Source: an uncultured Eggerthella sp. (GTDB lineage Bacteria > Actinomycetota > Coriobacteriia > Coriobacteriales > Eggerthellaceae). Taken from it: a DNA stretch of 64,000 bases. The translations under genes and the position numbers were made by a program. Positions 1 through 10,100 of the stretch are shown here, in pieces (the first letter of the stretch is position 1; the number at the start of each line of letters is the position of its first letter). The stretch covers positions 20,757 to 84,756 of the forward strand of contig CAUHNN010000008.1 of assembly GCA_959607715.1 (NCBI GenBank), written 5' to 3'. The notes below the pieces were generated by a model. It saw only the letters and a program-made list of their open reading frames with translations. It did no database searches and was not told the origin of the DNA.

Positions 1-688
1 CGCGCGCAGGATCATGCACCAAATCGAAGATGGAGCCCACCTGCTTTTCATCGAGCGTCGCAGAGAAGAGAAGAGTCTGGCGCTCCTTATTCGTTGCGTC
101 GACGATAGTGCGAATCGCAGGCAAGAATCCCATGTCCAGCATACGATCGGCTTCGTCGAGCACGAGAACCTGAACCTGATCGAGCGAGCAAGCGCCCTGC
201 TCCATGAGGTCGATCAAGCGACCGGGGGTCGCGATGAGAACGTCGCAACCGCGCTTCAGCGCATTGCGCTGAGGATTGTAGCTCACACCACCGACGACAG
301 TGACGGAACTGTGATGAGTGCGTTTGGCGATCGCATGGCACACTTCCTCGATCTGCTGAGCCAATTCACGCGTCGGCGTGACGACGAGCATAAGAGGACC
401 GCAGCCAACTGAGCGGCTGCGCCCACGCGAACGCTCAACGTGGCCCAAATCACTCATCGTAGGCAAAAGGAACGCTGCCGTCTTGCCGGTGCCGGTCTGC
501 GCGGCAGCAAGGACGTCGCGTCCTGCAAGAACCTCAGGAATGGCCGCAGCCTGCACAGGAGTAGGCTCAGCGTATCCCATATCCGACACGGCCTCGAGGA
601 CTTCAAGAGAAAGACCCAACGCCTCGAAGGAAGGGGCTTGCTTCTCGGGAGAAACGTCAGCTGCCGACGAAAAAACTTCACTAGTCAT
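1..688 (-). CDS. DEAD-box RNA helicase, N-terminal part (cut by window edge)
   Basis: The reading frame opens with ATG at 688 and runs off the left edge, giving about 229 residues of the first RecA-like helicase domain. Visible in order are a Q-motif region (F-E-A-L-G-L, then P-T-P-V-Q), Walker A AAQTGTGKT, PTRELAQQ (Ia), TPGRLID (Ib), VLDEADRMLDMGF (motif II, DEAD) and SAT (motif III). The family unwinds short RNA duplexes in ribosome assembly or mRNA turnover, often under cold stress. The second domain and the C-terminal tail, which separate DeaD, RhlE and CshA types, lie outside the window, so no symbol is given. A terminator-like hairpin sits in its leader at 737-762. Confidence 0.93.
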   Translation of the reverse strand, partial: MTSEVFSSAADVSPEKQAPSFEALGLSLEVLEAVSDMGYAEPTPVQAAAIPEVLAGRDVLAAAQTGTGKTAAFLLPTMSDLGHVERSRGRSRSVGCGPLMLVVTPTRELAQQIEEVCHAIAKRTHHSSVTVVGGVSYNPQRNALKRGCDVLIATPGRLIDLMEQGACSLDQVQVLVLDEADRMLDMGFLPAIRTIVDATNKERQTLLFSATLDEKQVGSIFDLVHDPAR

Positions 689-736
689 AAATCACAAATC
701 CATTCTGATACCGCTTCCAATGAAAGAAGGGCACAC

Positions 737-762
737 AAAAAAATCCCCGCTCGAAAGCAGGG
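737..762 (-). terminator. Terminator-like hairpin in the leader of the DEAD-box helicase gene
   Basis: Read on the minus strand, this is a 7-bp stem CCCTGCT/AGCGGGG (one G-U pair) closed by a TTCG tetraloop and followed by ATTTTTTT. It lies about 50 nt upstream of the helicase ATG and downstream of a stronger asd terminator, so it could be an attenuator in the helicase leader or a second terminator. Confidence 0.55.
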
Positions 763-820
763 TCCAAAGCAGTTTTTTTAGAATATCGCAGTTTAGGCGA
801 AGCTCTAGCGACAGAAAGAA

Positions 821-857
821 AAAAACAAGCGGGAGAACGTCTTCCCCCGCTTGTTTT
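821..857 (-). terminator. Rho-independent terminator after asd
   Basis: On the minus strand, AACAAGCGGG pairs with CCCGCTTGTT across a short loop, and a T-rich run follows. It lies 23 nt after the asd stop codon and ends the lysC-asd unit. Confidence 0.85.
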
Positions 858-879
858 CCCTTGAGTTTGCGCCCGAAAA

Positions 880-1920
880 CTACGGAAGCAGCAGTTGGGC
901 GATCTGGACGGCATTGAGCGCCGCGCCCTTGCGGATCTGATCGGCCACGTTCCAGAACGCGATGCCATGCTCGACGGAAGGATCCTTGCGCAAACGGCCA
1001 ACATAGGCGCCGTTCGTGCCCGCAAGGAGACCCGGCATGGGATAAACGTTGTTGGCGATGTCGTCCATAACCGTGATGCCCGGCGCCGACTCAAGGGCAG
1101 CACGAGCCTCTTCGACGCTCACTTCCCCTTCGAATTCCACGTTGATGGACTCACCGTGGCAGCGAAGAACGGGAACGCGTACGCACGTAGCGGCAACCTG
1201 GATATTCTCGTCTCCCATGATCTTCTTCGTCTCGACGACCATCTTCCATTCCTCCTTGGTAGAAGCATCGTCGAGGAAAACGTCAATATGGGGAATGCAG
1301 TTGAAAGCGATCTGGTGAGCGAAAGCATCGATGGTAAGCTCTTCCCCATCGAGGAACTGACGCGTCTGGGAATACAGCTCATCCATGGCCTTGGCGCCAG
1401 CGCCCGAAGCCGCCTGATACGTCGAAACCACGACGCGAGTGATGCGAGAAAGGTCGTAGAGGGGCTTCAAAGCAGCGACCATCTGGGTAGTCGAGCAGTT
1501 GGGGTTCGCGATGACGCCGTTATGCCACGAGATGTCCTGAGGATTCACCTCGGGGACGATCAGGGGAACGTCTTCGTCCATGCGAAACGCGCTGGAGTTA
1601 TCGACCATGATCGCGCCGGCGGCAACCACCGCTTCGCGCATCTTCTTGGAAACGCCGGCACCGGCGCTGAATAGCGCGATATCGACGCCCTCGAAGGATT
1701 CGGGGGTCATTTCCTGAACGACGAGCTCGCCTGCAGGAACCTCGCCGCAGCCCTTGAAGGGGAGCTTCTTGCCCGCAGAGCGCGCAGAGGCGAGCGCGCG
1801 AACCTCACGTGCAGGGAAATCAAGGTCGTGAAGAACCTCGAGAAACTCATGACCCACAGCACCGGTAGCACCGGCAACGGCGATCACGGGATGTGCAGGA
1901 ATCTCTTTTGACCACGTCAT
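880..1920 (-). CDS. asd: Aspartate-semialdehyde dehydrogenase
   Basis: 346 residues, full family length. The enzyme reduces aspartyl-4-phosphate to aspartate-4-semialdehyde with NADPH, the second step towards lysine/diaminopimelate, threonine and methionine. The N-terminal Rossmann motif GATGAVG (residues 18-24) binds NADP, and NPNCSTTQ carries the catalytic cysteine at about residue 142. HIDVF and CHGESI in the second half match the substrate-binding region. It follows lysC on the same strand after a 115-nt gap and is closed by a terminator, so the two early aspartate-pathway genes are probably co-transcribed. Threonine synthase, which draws on the same pathway, is elsewhere in the window at 49.9 kb. 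Confidence 0.97.
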   Translation of the reverse strand: MTWSKEIPAHPVIAVAGATGAVGHEFLEVLHDLDFPAREVRALASARSAGKKLPFKGCGEVPAGELVVQEMTPESFEGVDIALFSAGAGVSKKMREAVVAAGAIMVDNSSAFRMDEDVPLIVPEVNPQDISWHNGVIANPNCSTTQMVAALKPLYDLSRITRVVVSTYQAASGAGAKAMDELYSQTRQFLDGEELTIDAFAHQIAFNCIPHIDVFLDDASTKEEWKMVVETKKIMGDENIQVAATCVRVPVLRCHGESINVEFEGEVSVEEARAALESAPGITVMDDIANNVYPMPGLLAGTNGAYVGRLRKDPSVEHGIAFWNVADQIRKGAALNAVQIAQLLLP

Positions 1921-2035
1921 GAAAGCTCCTTATCGTCTTGTCGTATCGATGCACTCCATCCTAATACAGCGGACGGCGGCTCGGCCCTGTGCATCAACGA
2001 AAAAGGCCGTCGTTTTCGATGAGCGGGAAAGGAGG

Positions 2036-3316
2036 CTAGCGACCCTTCGCCATCTTCGCGGCGATTTCCTCGGGGGAAAGCTGCGTTTCCTCGAAGATGC
2101 TGTCGGAATCGAGCCCGAAGGCGGTATGGAGACAGCGAACCGCCGCTTCCACCTGGCTCTTCTCGACCACAACGGAAATGCGGATGGGGCTCGTCGAGAT
2201 CATCAGGATGTTGATGTGGTTATCGGCCAAGGCCGTGAACGCACGGGCGGCGACTCCCGGGCTCGACTTCATCCCCGTACCGACGATCGAGACTTTGGCG
2301 ATGTTCTCGTCGACGAGGATCTTGTCAACGCCGAAGCGCTCCTTCACCAGCTCAACGGCCTTGATAGCCTGATCCTTTTGGGATCCGGGGAACGTGAAGG
2401 AGATGTTAGCCTTGCCGTCGGTGGTGATGTTCTGGATGATCATGTCGACGGAAACGGAGTTGCCCGCCAAAACGGAGAAGAGCTGCGCGGCCATGCCAAG
2501 CTCGTCAGGCAGACCGCGAAGGGTGATCCTGATCTCCGACGTGTCGTGTGCGATACCGGAAATGACTGCCTGCTCCATGGAAGGAACGACCTCCTTGACA
2601 AGAGTGCCCTCTGCGTCCGAAAACGCAGAACGGGAATGAATGACCACGTTGTACTTGCGACCGAACTCGACGGCGCGAGACTGGAGAACGCCTGCGCCAC
2701 CGCCGGAAAGCTCGAGCATATCGTCGTAGGAAATAGTGTCGAGTTTGCGTGCACGCGGACAGATTCGGGGATCCGCAGTGTAAATGCCCTCGACATCGGA
2801 ATAGATCTCGCAAACATCGGCGCCGATGCCGCATGCCAAGGCGACGGCCGTCGTGTCGGAGCCGCCACGACCCAAGGTAGTGATGTCCCCATCCTCGGAA
2901 ATGCCCTGGAAACCGGCAACGACGACGATCGAACCGGATTCGAGGGCCTCTCGGATACGATCCGCCTTGATACCTTCGATCTTCGCGCTAGAGAAAACGT
3001 CATCGGTGGTGATGCCCGCTTGCCAGCCCGTAAAGCTCACGGCGCTGTAGCCCATCGCCTGGATAGCCATCGCGAGAAGGGACATGCTCACCTGTTCACC
3101 CGTGGAAAGAAGCATATCCATCTCACGTTTGGTTGGATGCTCGTTGAGAGCAGCCGCCAATCCGACCAGCTCGTCGGTGGTCTTGCCCATCGCAGAAACG
3201 ACGGCAACGACATCGTTGCCTTCCTGCTTCATCGCGATAAGGCGCTTAGCGACGTTTTTGATTCGTTCCGGCGACGCGACCGATGTGCCGCCGAACTTAG
3301 AGACAATTAAAGCCAT
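2036..3316 (-). CDS. lysC: Aspartate kinase
   Basis: 426 residues from ATG 3316 (MALIVSKFGGTSV). A longer upstream frame exists but lacks the family sequence, so this start is preferred. It phosphorylates L-aspartate with ATP, the committed step to lysine, threonine and methionine. The kinase domain has KFGGTSV near the N-terminus, a GRGGSDTTA motif and the conserved segment E-I-Y-S-D-V-E-G-I-Y-T-A-D-P. The C-terminal part, from about residue 265, carries paired ACT domains, the usual site of lysine/threonine feedback inhibition. It sits upstream of asd. A terminator at 3357-3383 separates it from the DUF47 gene, so it needs its own promoter in the short gap. Confidence 0.96.
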   Translation of the reverse strand: MALIVSKFGGTSVASPERIKNVAKRLIAMKQEGNDVVAVVSAMGKTTDELVGLAAALNEHPTKREMDMLLSTGEQVSMSLLAMAIQAMGYSAVSFTGWQAGITTDDVFSSAKIEGIKADRIREALESGSIVVVAGFQGISEDGDITTLGRGGSDTTAVALACGIGADVCEIYSDVEGIYTADPRICPRARKLDTISYDDMLELSGGGAGVLQSRAVEFGRKYNVVIHSRSAFSDAEGTLVKEVVPSMEQAVISGIAHDTSEIRITLRGLPDELGMAAQLFSVLAGNSVSVDMIIQNITTDGKANISFTFPGSQKDQAIKAVELVKERFGVDKILVDENIAKVSIVGTGMKSSPGVAARAFTALADNHINILMISTSPIRISVVVEKSQVEAAVRCLHTAFGLDSDSIFEETQLSPEEIAAKMAKGR

Positions 3317-3356
3317 CGTCTTCTTTCTCGCTATGGAACAACTCGTCCATCTTAGC

Positions 3357-3383
3357 AAAACCCCGCCTGAGTAAGACGGGGCT
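3357..3383 (-). terminator. Rho-independent terminator after the DUF47 gene
   Basis: On the minus strand, CCCCGTC pairs with GGCGGGG (one G-U pair) and is followed by TTTTGCT. It begins 5 nt after the DUF47-family stop codon. Confidence 0.75.
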
Positions 3384-3387
3384 TTCG

Positions 3388-4044
3388 TTAAGCGTATTTG
3401 ACCATCACGGCGCTCATCTGATCGGCAACGGCCTCGCACTGATCAACGCAATCCTCCATCGCGTTGAAGAGAGCCGTCCAGACCATAACGCGCACGGGAT
3501 TCTCGCGCTCGACGGTATAGAGGGACCTGATGACGCTCATATGGAGCCGATCGGCTTCGTCCTCGAGGTCGTTCACGCGCACGACAAGCGACTGGAACTT
3601 GCTCGATTTCTTGCAATTGCGGAAATCGGCCATCGCCTCGGAAAGAGCCTCGCACGATTTCACGATTAGCTTTACGAACGGCTCGACGTCTTTGTGCATG
3701 AAGTGGATGTCGTAGATGTAGAAACCCTGAATGATCTCCTCGATCTTGTCGACGATCTCATCGAGGCTCTCGGCCATGGCGATGATGTCCTCACGATCGA
3801 TCGGCGTAACGAAATCGGGCATAAGCGCATCGAAAACGTTGTGGCACACGGTGTCGGCTTCACGCTCGAGGGCATGGGCCCCCTTGAGATGATCCTCGAG
3901 ATCTTCCGCCTTCGTGAAGGACTTGACCACCTGCTCGAGCATCTTGGCCTCTTTAACCGCAAGGGCCGTCTGCATCTCGAACGCATCGTAATAATCGAAC
4001 TTGCGCTTTTTCTTTTTCTTGACTTTCTTCACGATGTCAGACAT
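3388..4044 (-). CDS. DUF47 / PhoU-like phosphate transport regulator
   Basis: 218 residues, the typical length of the DUF47 (TIGR00153) family, all-helical proteins related to PhoU. The sequence has a very basic start (KKVKKKKKRK) and then helices rich in acidic residues, with the repeated family features LEREADTVCHNVF and DLEDEADRLHMSV that probably bind metal. Family members usually sit beside a PiT phosphate permease and modulate it. No permease is visible within this window, so the partner must be elsewhere. It is probably monocistronic, with the MBL hydrolase gene 66 nt upstream and a terminator directly after. Confidence 0.85.
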   Translation of the reverse strand: MSDIVKKVKKKKKRKFDYYDAFEMQTALAVKEAKMLEQVVKSFTKAEDLEDHLKGAHALEREADTVCHNVFDALMPDFVTPIDREDIIAMAESLDEIVDKIEEIIQGFYIYDIHFMHKDVEPFVKLIVKSCEALSEAMADFRNCKKSSKFQSLVVRVNDLEDEADRLHMSVIRSLYTVERENPVRVMVWTALFNAMEDCVDQCEAVADQMSAVMVKYA

Positions 4045-4110
4045 CGGGTCCCCCCAACAATCATCACTTCCAGACGACCTTGGTCCGCAAGGTCGATCAT
4101 GGATCCTACG

Positions 4111-4788
4111 TTAACAGAAGTATGCGAACACACGGCGCTGCTCATCGGCGATAGTCGTGAGCGAGTTGTGGCCCGGCAAGACGAGCGTTTCGTCCGGCAA
4201 ATGAGACAAACGACGCAGCGAAGCCCTCATGGCGCGATCGTCCCCGCCTTCGAAATCGGTACGACCGATCGATCCACAGAAGAGCGTGTCGCCCGACACG
4301 AGGACATTGGCGCCCTCGATATGGGCTCCGTCTTCGGAGGAGAGAAAGAAGCACACGCTACCAGGAGTATGGCCGGGCGTCGAGATGACCTTCCATTTCA
4401 TCGAGCCGATCGTGACGACGTCCTTATCCTTGACCTTCACATCGACCTTGCAGGGATCTGCAGGGGGATAGTCCCTGTCGAGATTCTCTATCTTGGGGGT
4501 ATCGATGGCCGGCGCATAGACGGGAGCCCCCGTCTTCTCCTTGAGCGCGCGCAAGGCCCCCATGTGGTCGTTATGATGATGGGTGACGAAGATCGCATCG
4601 ACCTTTCGGTTCCCCACCAACGCCATGATGCGATCGACGTTGGCGGCTGGGTCGACCACGATCGTCGACGAGCCGTCCGAGACGACGAAGACGTTGTTCT
4701 CAACCGGCCCCAACACCGTGTAGTCCACGTCAACGCATGCGCCCGTCACGCTGTAACCCGCCTTCGAACGGTTCACCTGAAGCTTCAC
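4111..4788 (-). CDS. MBL-fold metallo-hydrolase (glyoxalase II-like)
   Basis: About 225 residues. The zinc signature THHHNDHMGAL (HxHxDH) is clear, followed by the downstream histidine in STPGHTPGS, the bridging aspartate in LVSGDTLF and a C-terminal GHNS histidine. This is the small glyoxalase II-like group that hydrolyses thioesters or related substrates; the substrate cannot be named. GTG at 4788 is chosen because AAGGTGG lies at ideal spacing. An alternative GTG at 4806 overlaps the rel stop as GTGA. It is the last gene of the recJ-rel operon. Confidence 0.85.
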   Translation of the reverse strand: MKLQVNRSKAGYSVTGACVDVDYTVLGPVENNVFVVSDGSSTIVVDPAANVDRIMALVGNRKVDAIFVTHHHNDHMGALRALKEKTGAPVYAPAIDTPKIENLDRDYPPADPCKVDVKVKDKDVVTIGSMKWKVISTPGHTPGSVCFFLSSEDGAHIEGANVLVSGDTLFCGSIGRTDFEGGDDRAMRASLRRLSHLPDETLVLPGHNSLTTIADEQRRVFAYFC

Positions 4789-4802
4789 GTTGCCCACCTT
4801 TC

Positions 4803-7154
4803 TCACTCCTTGTTCTTTTTCTTGCTATCGGATGCACTCGACATCATACGTCGAGCGTCGAACACTCCCTCGACGGAACGGATCTTGTTCAAAATCCGTT
4901 CAATTACCGCCGTATCGGAAATCTGGAAAAGGAAGCGCATCTCGACCATGCCGTCGCGATGCGTCATTGAAGACACCGAAAGAACGTTTGCCCCATGCTC
5001 GGAAAGCACGGACGCGACGTCGATGAGCAGGTTCAAGCGATCGAGCGCCTCGACGAAGATCTCGACGTTGAAGGAAAGATCGCCCGACGGCCCATCCGTT
5101 TCCCAAAACACGTCGATGATGCGCTCGGGATGTTCCTTGAGCTTAGCCGCGTTCGGACAATCGTCGCGGTGGACCGACACGCCACGTCCCCTTGTGACGA
5201 AGCCGACGATCTTGTCGCCAGGTACTGGATTGCAGCAACGGGACAAACGCACCAACACGTCATCGACGCCGCGCACGACCACGCCGTTCGAGCTGTGGGT
5301 CTCGTGCTTCTTCGGCTTCTTGACGCTCGTGAGCATGGGAGGCATCTTTCCGGTGGCGGAAGCCGACATCCCCGTTTGGGGGTTGCGGGCCGCAGCGGTG
5401 CCGGAATCGACCAGGATCTTCAGCATGCGGTTGGCCACATGCGTGGGATTCTCCTTGTTGGTGCCCAGGTTGACGAGCATGTCGTCGACCTCTTTGTAGC
5501 CCATCGCCTCGGAAACCTGGCGCATCGCTCGCATGCTCTGGGCAGACGAGAGACCCAATCCGTGCTTACGCATTTCCCTCATCAAGGCATCGCGTCCGAT
5601 CTGGAGATCGTCGGAGCGGCTCATCTTCGAGAAATACGAGCGGATCTTGGAACGGGCCGAGGGGGTTTTGACGATATTGAGCCAATCGCGCGAAGGCGTT
5701 GCGCTCTTCTGGGTGAGGATCTCGATGCGATCGCCCATCTGAAGCTTGTAGCTCAAAGGGACGATGGAGCCGTTGACCTTCGCGCCGACGCAGTGGTGAC
5801 CGACTTCGGTGTGGATCGCGTACGCGAAATCGACCGGCGTCGAGCCGAACCGTAAACTCATCGCCTTGCCCTTCGGCGTGAAGACGTAGACCTCCTTCGG
5901 GTCGAGGTCGGTCTTGAGCGATTTGAGGAATTCGCGAGAATCCTTCGTCTCATCCTGCCAATCGACCATTTCCCGCAGCCAGGCGATCTGCTGGTCGAAG
6001 GCGGTTTCCGCTCCCTTTCCGCCGCGCTCCTTGTAGCGCCAATGCGCCGCAACGCCGTATTCACTCATGCGATGCATCTCTTCGGTGCGGATCTGCACTT
6101 CAAGAGGACGGCCGGTCGGGCCGATGACCGTCGTGTGCAGGCTCTGGTACATGTTGAACTTCGGCATGGCGATGTAGTCTTTGAAGCGTCCTGGCATAGG
6201 ATGCCACAGGGTGTGGACGGCACCAAGCGCGGAATAGCAGTCCTTCACCGTCGTCGTGATGATGCGCACCGCGATGAGGTCATAGATCTCGGAGAATCCC
6301 TTCCCCTTCTTCGTCATCTTCTGATAGATAGAGTAAAGGTGCTTCGGGCGACCCATGATCTGCGCCTCGACGCCGATCTTTCCCATCTCGGTCTTCAAGA
6401 TGGAGATGATCGACTCGAGGTACTCCTCCCGCTCCTTGCGGGTTTCGGCAACCATGCGCGACACCTGCTTGAACTTGGTCGGCTCAAGGTAGAAAAACGC
6501 GAGATCCTCGAGCTCCCACTTTATCGAGCTAATGCCGAGGCGATGGGCGATCGGGGCGTAGATCTCGAGCGTTTCACGAGCCTTGAAGATTCGGCGATCT
6601 TCCTTCAGCGCGGAAAGCGTACGCATGTTATGGAGGCGGTCCGCGAGCTTGATGACCATCACGCGGATATCCTTGCTCATGGCGATGAGCATCTTTCTGA
6701 ACGTTTGCGCCTGCTCATCGGAGAGGGTCTCGACCTCGATTTTGGTGATCTTGGTCACTCCGTCGACCAACTCGGAAATCGATTCCCCGAACAGCTTAGC
6801 CACTTCCGCCTTGGTCGCCGGCGTATCCTCCACCGTATCGTGAAGAAGCGCTGCGCACAGCGTCTCGACGTCCATGCGAAGATCGGCGAGGATGATCGCC
6901 ACTTCAACCGGATGGATGATGAACGGCTCACCCGATTTTCGGCACTGCCCGCTGTGCATCTTCGCGGCAAAACGGTACGCACGCTCCATGAGCGCGACAT
7001 CGTCGGCATCGAGGTAGCTCGACGCAAGATCCTCAAGAGCCTTGAAACGCGCCTCGGGATCGGATCCCACAGGGGCGGATGTGGCGGATTTGATCGTAGG
7101 ATCGACGGCGATCGCCCTTTGCGACGCCGGTGCGGTTTTTTGACGGTCGACCAT
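4803..7154 (-). CDS. rel: Bifunctional (p)ppGpp synthetase/hydrolase, RelA/SpoT family
   Basis: 783 residues, full length for the Rel family. The HD hydrolase domain (about 50-200) has its catalytic pair intact in LLHDTVED (residues 104-111) and the conserved LADRLHNMRTL. The synthetase domain (about 265-390) has YDLIAVRI, GRFKDYIAMPK and the E-V-Q-I-R-T motif. The RFKD version of the RxKD motif and the intact HD site both suit a bifunctional enzyme. A TGS domain follows near residues 410-470, then the CCNPVPGD segment and a C-terminal ACT domain. It makes and degrades the stringent-response alarmone. It starts 3 nt after the recJ-recQ stop with a good ribosome-binding site, so it is co-expressed with that gene. 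Confidence 0.97.
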   Translation of the reverse strand: MVDRQKTAPASQRAIAVDPTIKSATSAPVGSDPEARFKALEDLASSYLDADDVALMERAYRFAAKMHSGQCRKSGEPFIIHPVEVAIILADLRMDVETLCAALLHDTVEDTPATKAEVAKLFGESISELVDGVTKITKIEVETLSDEQAQTFRKMLIAMSKDIRVMVIKLADRLHNMRTLSALKEDRRIFKARETLEIYAPIAHRLGISSIKWELEDLAFFYLEPTKFKQVSRMVAETRKEREEYLESIISILKTEMGKIGVEAQIMGRPKHLYSIYQKMTKKGKGFSEIYDLIAVRIITTTVKDCYSALGAVHTLWHPMPGRFKDYIAMPKFNMYQSLHTTVIGPTGRPLEVQIRTEEMHRMSEYGVAAHWRYKERGGKGAETAFDQQIAWLREMVDWQDETKDSREFLKSLKTDLDPKEVYVFTPKGKAMSLRFGSTPVDFAYAIHTEVGHHCVGAKVNGSIVPLSYKLQMGDRIEILTQKSATPSRDWLNIVKTPSARSKIRSYFSKMSRSDDLQIGRDALMREMRKHGLGLSSAQSMRAMRQVSEAMGYKEVDDMLVNLGTNKENPTHVANRMLKILVDSGTAAARNPQTGMSASATGKMPPMLTSVKKPKKHETHSSNGVVVRGVDDVLVRLSRCCNPVPGDKIVGFVTRGRGVSVHRDDCPNAAKLKEHPERIIDVFWETDGPSGDLSFNVEIFVEALDRLNLLIDVASVLSEHGANVLSVSSMTHRDGMVEMRFLFQISDTAVIERILNKIRSVEGVFDARRMMSSASDSKKKNKE

Positions 7155-7157
7155 AGC

Positions 7158-10100
7158 CTACTCCCCCTTTCCCTGCCCGTCGCCGGGCGTAAGCGGGCGC
7201 CTTATCCGCTCCTCCATCGAAGAGGCAGAAGAGCTCAGGGCCCACGCCTTGAATTCCTCGAAAGATACCTGCGCGTTCCTGCCCTCTCGATAGCGCACGC
7301 TGTCTTCGAGTTCCACTTTCCCCTCATAGTCTACGACATGAATGCGCGCCTGATCGGCGCAGCCGCAAGGTTGCCCGCCTACTTCCACCAGCCCCAACTC
7401 GCAAAACACCGCCACGGCGCTCTCGACCTGAGGCAACCTCACCTCACGCGAGAGGATGCGCGTAGCGCGCGAGGCGATGGTCGCAGCGTCGAAGGGAAAC
7501 GAAGGTTCGCCGCTTTCGCGCTGCATCGCGCGCAAAGCGCGGTAGATCTGAGCCATGACGTCATGGTCGGGGGCTTCGTCGGACAACAGGGCGTCGTTGA
7601 TCCTCGCGTCCTCCTTGCCGTAGAGCACGTGCACCGAAGAAACTTCACCGTCGCGGCCCGCTCGTCCGCTCATCTGGTTGAATTCGACCTCGGAAAACGG
7701 CATGTGGTAGAGCACCACATGGCGCACGCCGGGAATGTCGATACCCTCCCCGAAGGCGGACGTCGCCACGAGGACCTGCAGCCCTCCTTCGCGAAACAGC
7801 TTCTCGACGCGGCTGCGTTCATCGCGCGATAAGCCGGCGTTGTAGAAGCCGATGAGGGAAGCGATATGGGGCTCGCGCGAGCGCAGCTCTCGGGTGAGCG
7901 CGATCGACTCCATACGGGAATTCACGTAGATGATCGTCTTTTCCGCCTGAGCGACCAGGCTCACGAGGAACTGCTCGCGCTTCTTGGCGTTGCGGTGGTC
8001 ATCGATGAAAAGGTTGTCGCGAGCCGATTCGTCGATAAGGCAGGCGTCGATCGCGAACTCTTCCCTCATGATGCGATCGGTCGCAGCGTCGGCCGTCGCG
8101 GTCAACGCCAAGACCTGGACATCTTCACCAAGGCGGGAGCACGTGTGAGCCAAGCGTCGATAGACGGGACGGAACGACTCGGTCGAAGTCCCGATGTGAT
8201 GAGCCTCGTCGATGACGACGAAGCCCACCCTCGATCCGCAGGCGAAGGCATCGGCGTGCACTTGAAGGTATTCAGGCGTCGTCAACACGATATCGACCCT
8301 CCCCTGCGCGATGGCGGATTGGATCCTGGCGCGCTCCGCCTGATCGGTCGCACCGCTCAGCGTTTCGACGACGACGCCGAAGGGAGCGAGCGCGCGCTCG
8401 AGATGAAACGCCTGATCGGCGACGAGGGCGCGCAGAGGATAGACGAACACGCTCATCTCGTTGCGCGTCAACGCGAGACGCAACGCATGGAGCTGGAAGA
8501 TAAGCGACTTGCCGCGCCCCGTTCCCATGACGACGAAAAGGGACTTTCCCTCCCCGAGAAGCGAAAGGGCTTCCGCCTGCGAAGGGCGAAGCTCCTCGAC
8601 GCCGGCAAGGGCACGCACCGCCGCACGCTCGAAGTCGCGCGGCGTCTCGCGGGCACGGTTTGCCCAAACCCTGCGATCGTCGTCGGAAGGCTGCCACGCA
8701 TCGGACTCGTCGACGCCTTCCTCGGCATCAGGAGACACGAGGCACGTCATGAAATCGTCGTCGAGGGCGCTGAGGCATTGCTCGAGCGCACGGCAGGGCG
8801 CAAGGGGCTTGAGGGATTTCAAGACGGCCTTCACGCTTCGACGCCCCCGCCACGAATCGATCTGCAGCTCGAAAACGGCGTCGAGGGCGCAACCGCACGA
8901 AACAAGCCCGTCGATATCGGGGCAACGGAACATGATGGAGGCGAGAGAAGCGGATCCATCGGTCAGCAAGCACGACAAGTGGCTCTTATCGGCCCCGACC
9001 GCGCGCCCGCTCGCCATCATCACGCCATGCGCCAAGAAACGCGGGTTGGGATTCTCTTGGCCGAACGGAGCCAGAAGCTCGAGCTTCTCGACGCCGGAGA
9101 TCGTCAACTCCGCTAGATCGACCACGGCATCGACATCGACGCGGGGGACGAACTCGTCGGCAGGCAGTTCGTCCATGTAATCGCAAAGGCGCTGCGCGAA
9201 CAAAGGAAGCTTGTCGGTCTCTATCGTCACGCCGACGGCGGCATGGTGGCCTCCGAAACGGACGAGGATGTCGCTGCATGACGAAACGGCTTCGAACAAA
9301 TTGACCTCGCCGACGCTTCTCCCCGAACCGTGGGCGATGTCGCCGTCGATCGTGAAGAGAAGCGACGGAACGCCGTAGACGTTGGTAAGGCGGGAAGCGA
9401 CGATGCCCTTCACCCCTTCGTGCCAGCCTTCTCCCGCCACCACGAGAGCGCGTTGCCCATGGAAAACTCGTTCGGCTTCGACCGAGGCGACTTCGGCGAG
9501 CTCGGCTTCGATGGCGCGGCGGCGCGTGTTGGTGTCTTCGAGCTCGGCGGCGAGGCGGGCAGCCTCGGCGAACTCGTCGCACATCAGAAGATCGAGGGCA
9601 AGCTGGGCATTGCCCATGCGCCCAGCTGCGTTCAGGCGGGGAACGAGCGTGAAGCTCAGGTTCGACGACGTAACCGGTTTGTCGGCAAAGCCCGATTCAC
9701 CGAGAAGGGCGGCGATGCAGACCCGGGGAGCCTCGTTGATCATGCGGATGCCCTCGGAAACGAGCGCGCGATTCTGGTCGCGCATGGGCATGAGGTCGGC
9801 CACGGTGCCAAGCGTCGCGAGGTCGACGAGGTCGAGCCAGAGCTCGGGCATGCCGAAGCGCGAGCCAACCGCCTGGACGACCTTGAGCGCCACCCCAGCG
9901 CCCGCAAGGATGGCATCGGGATTGTCGCTTTCCTTGGGATCGACAAGCGCGACGCCTTCGGGAACGAGGTCGGCTAGCTCATGATGGTCGGTGATGACCA
10001 CGTCGATGCCGCGCTCCTTCAGGCATGCCACCTCGACTTTCGCCGCGATGCCGTTGTCGACGGTGACCACGAGATCAGGCTCGAGAGCCGACATGCGATC

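Noticed and set aside
1919..3310. 463-codon plus-strand frame opposite lysC.
   Set aside because: Mirror frame of lysC with no recognisable domain; lysC itself is fully conserved.
6042..7832. 596-codon plus-strand frame opposite rel and recJ.
   Set aside because: It spans two real genes in antisense and has no family motif.
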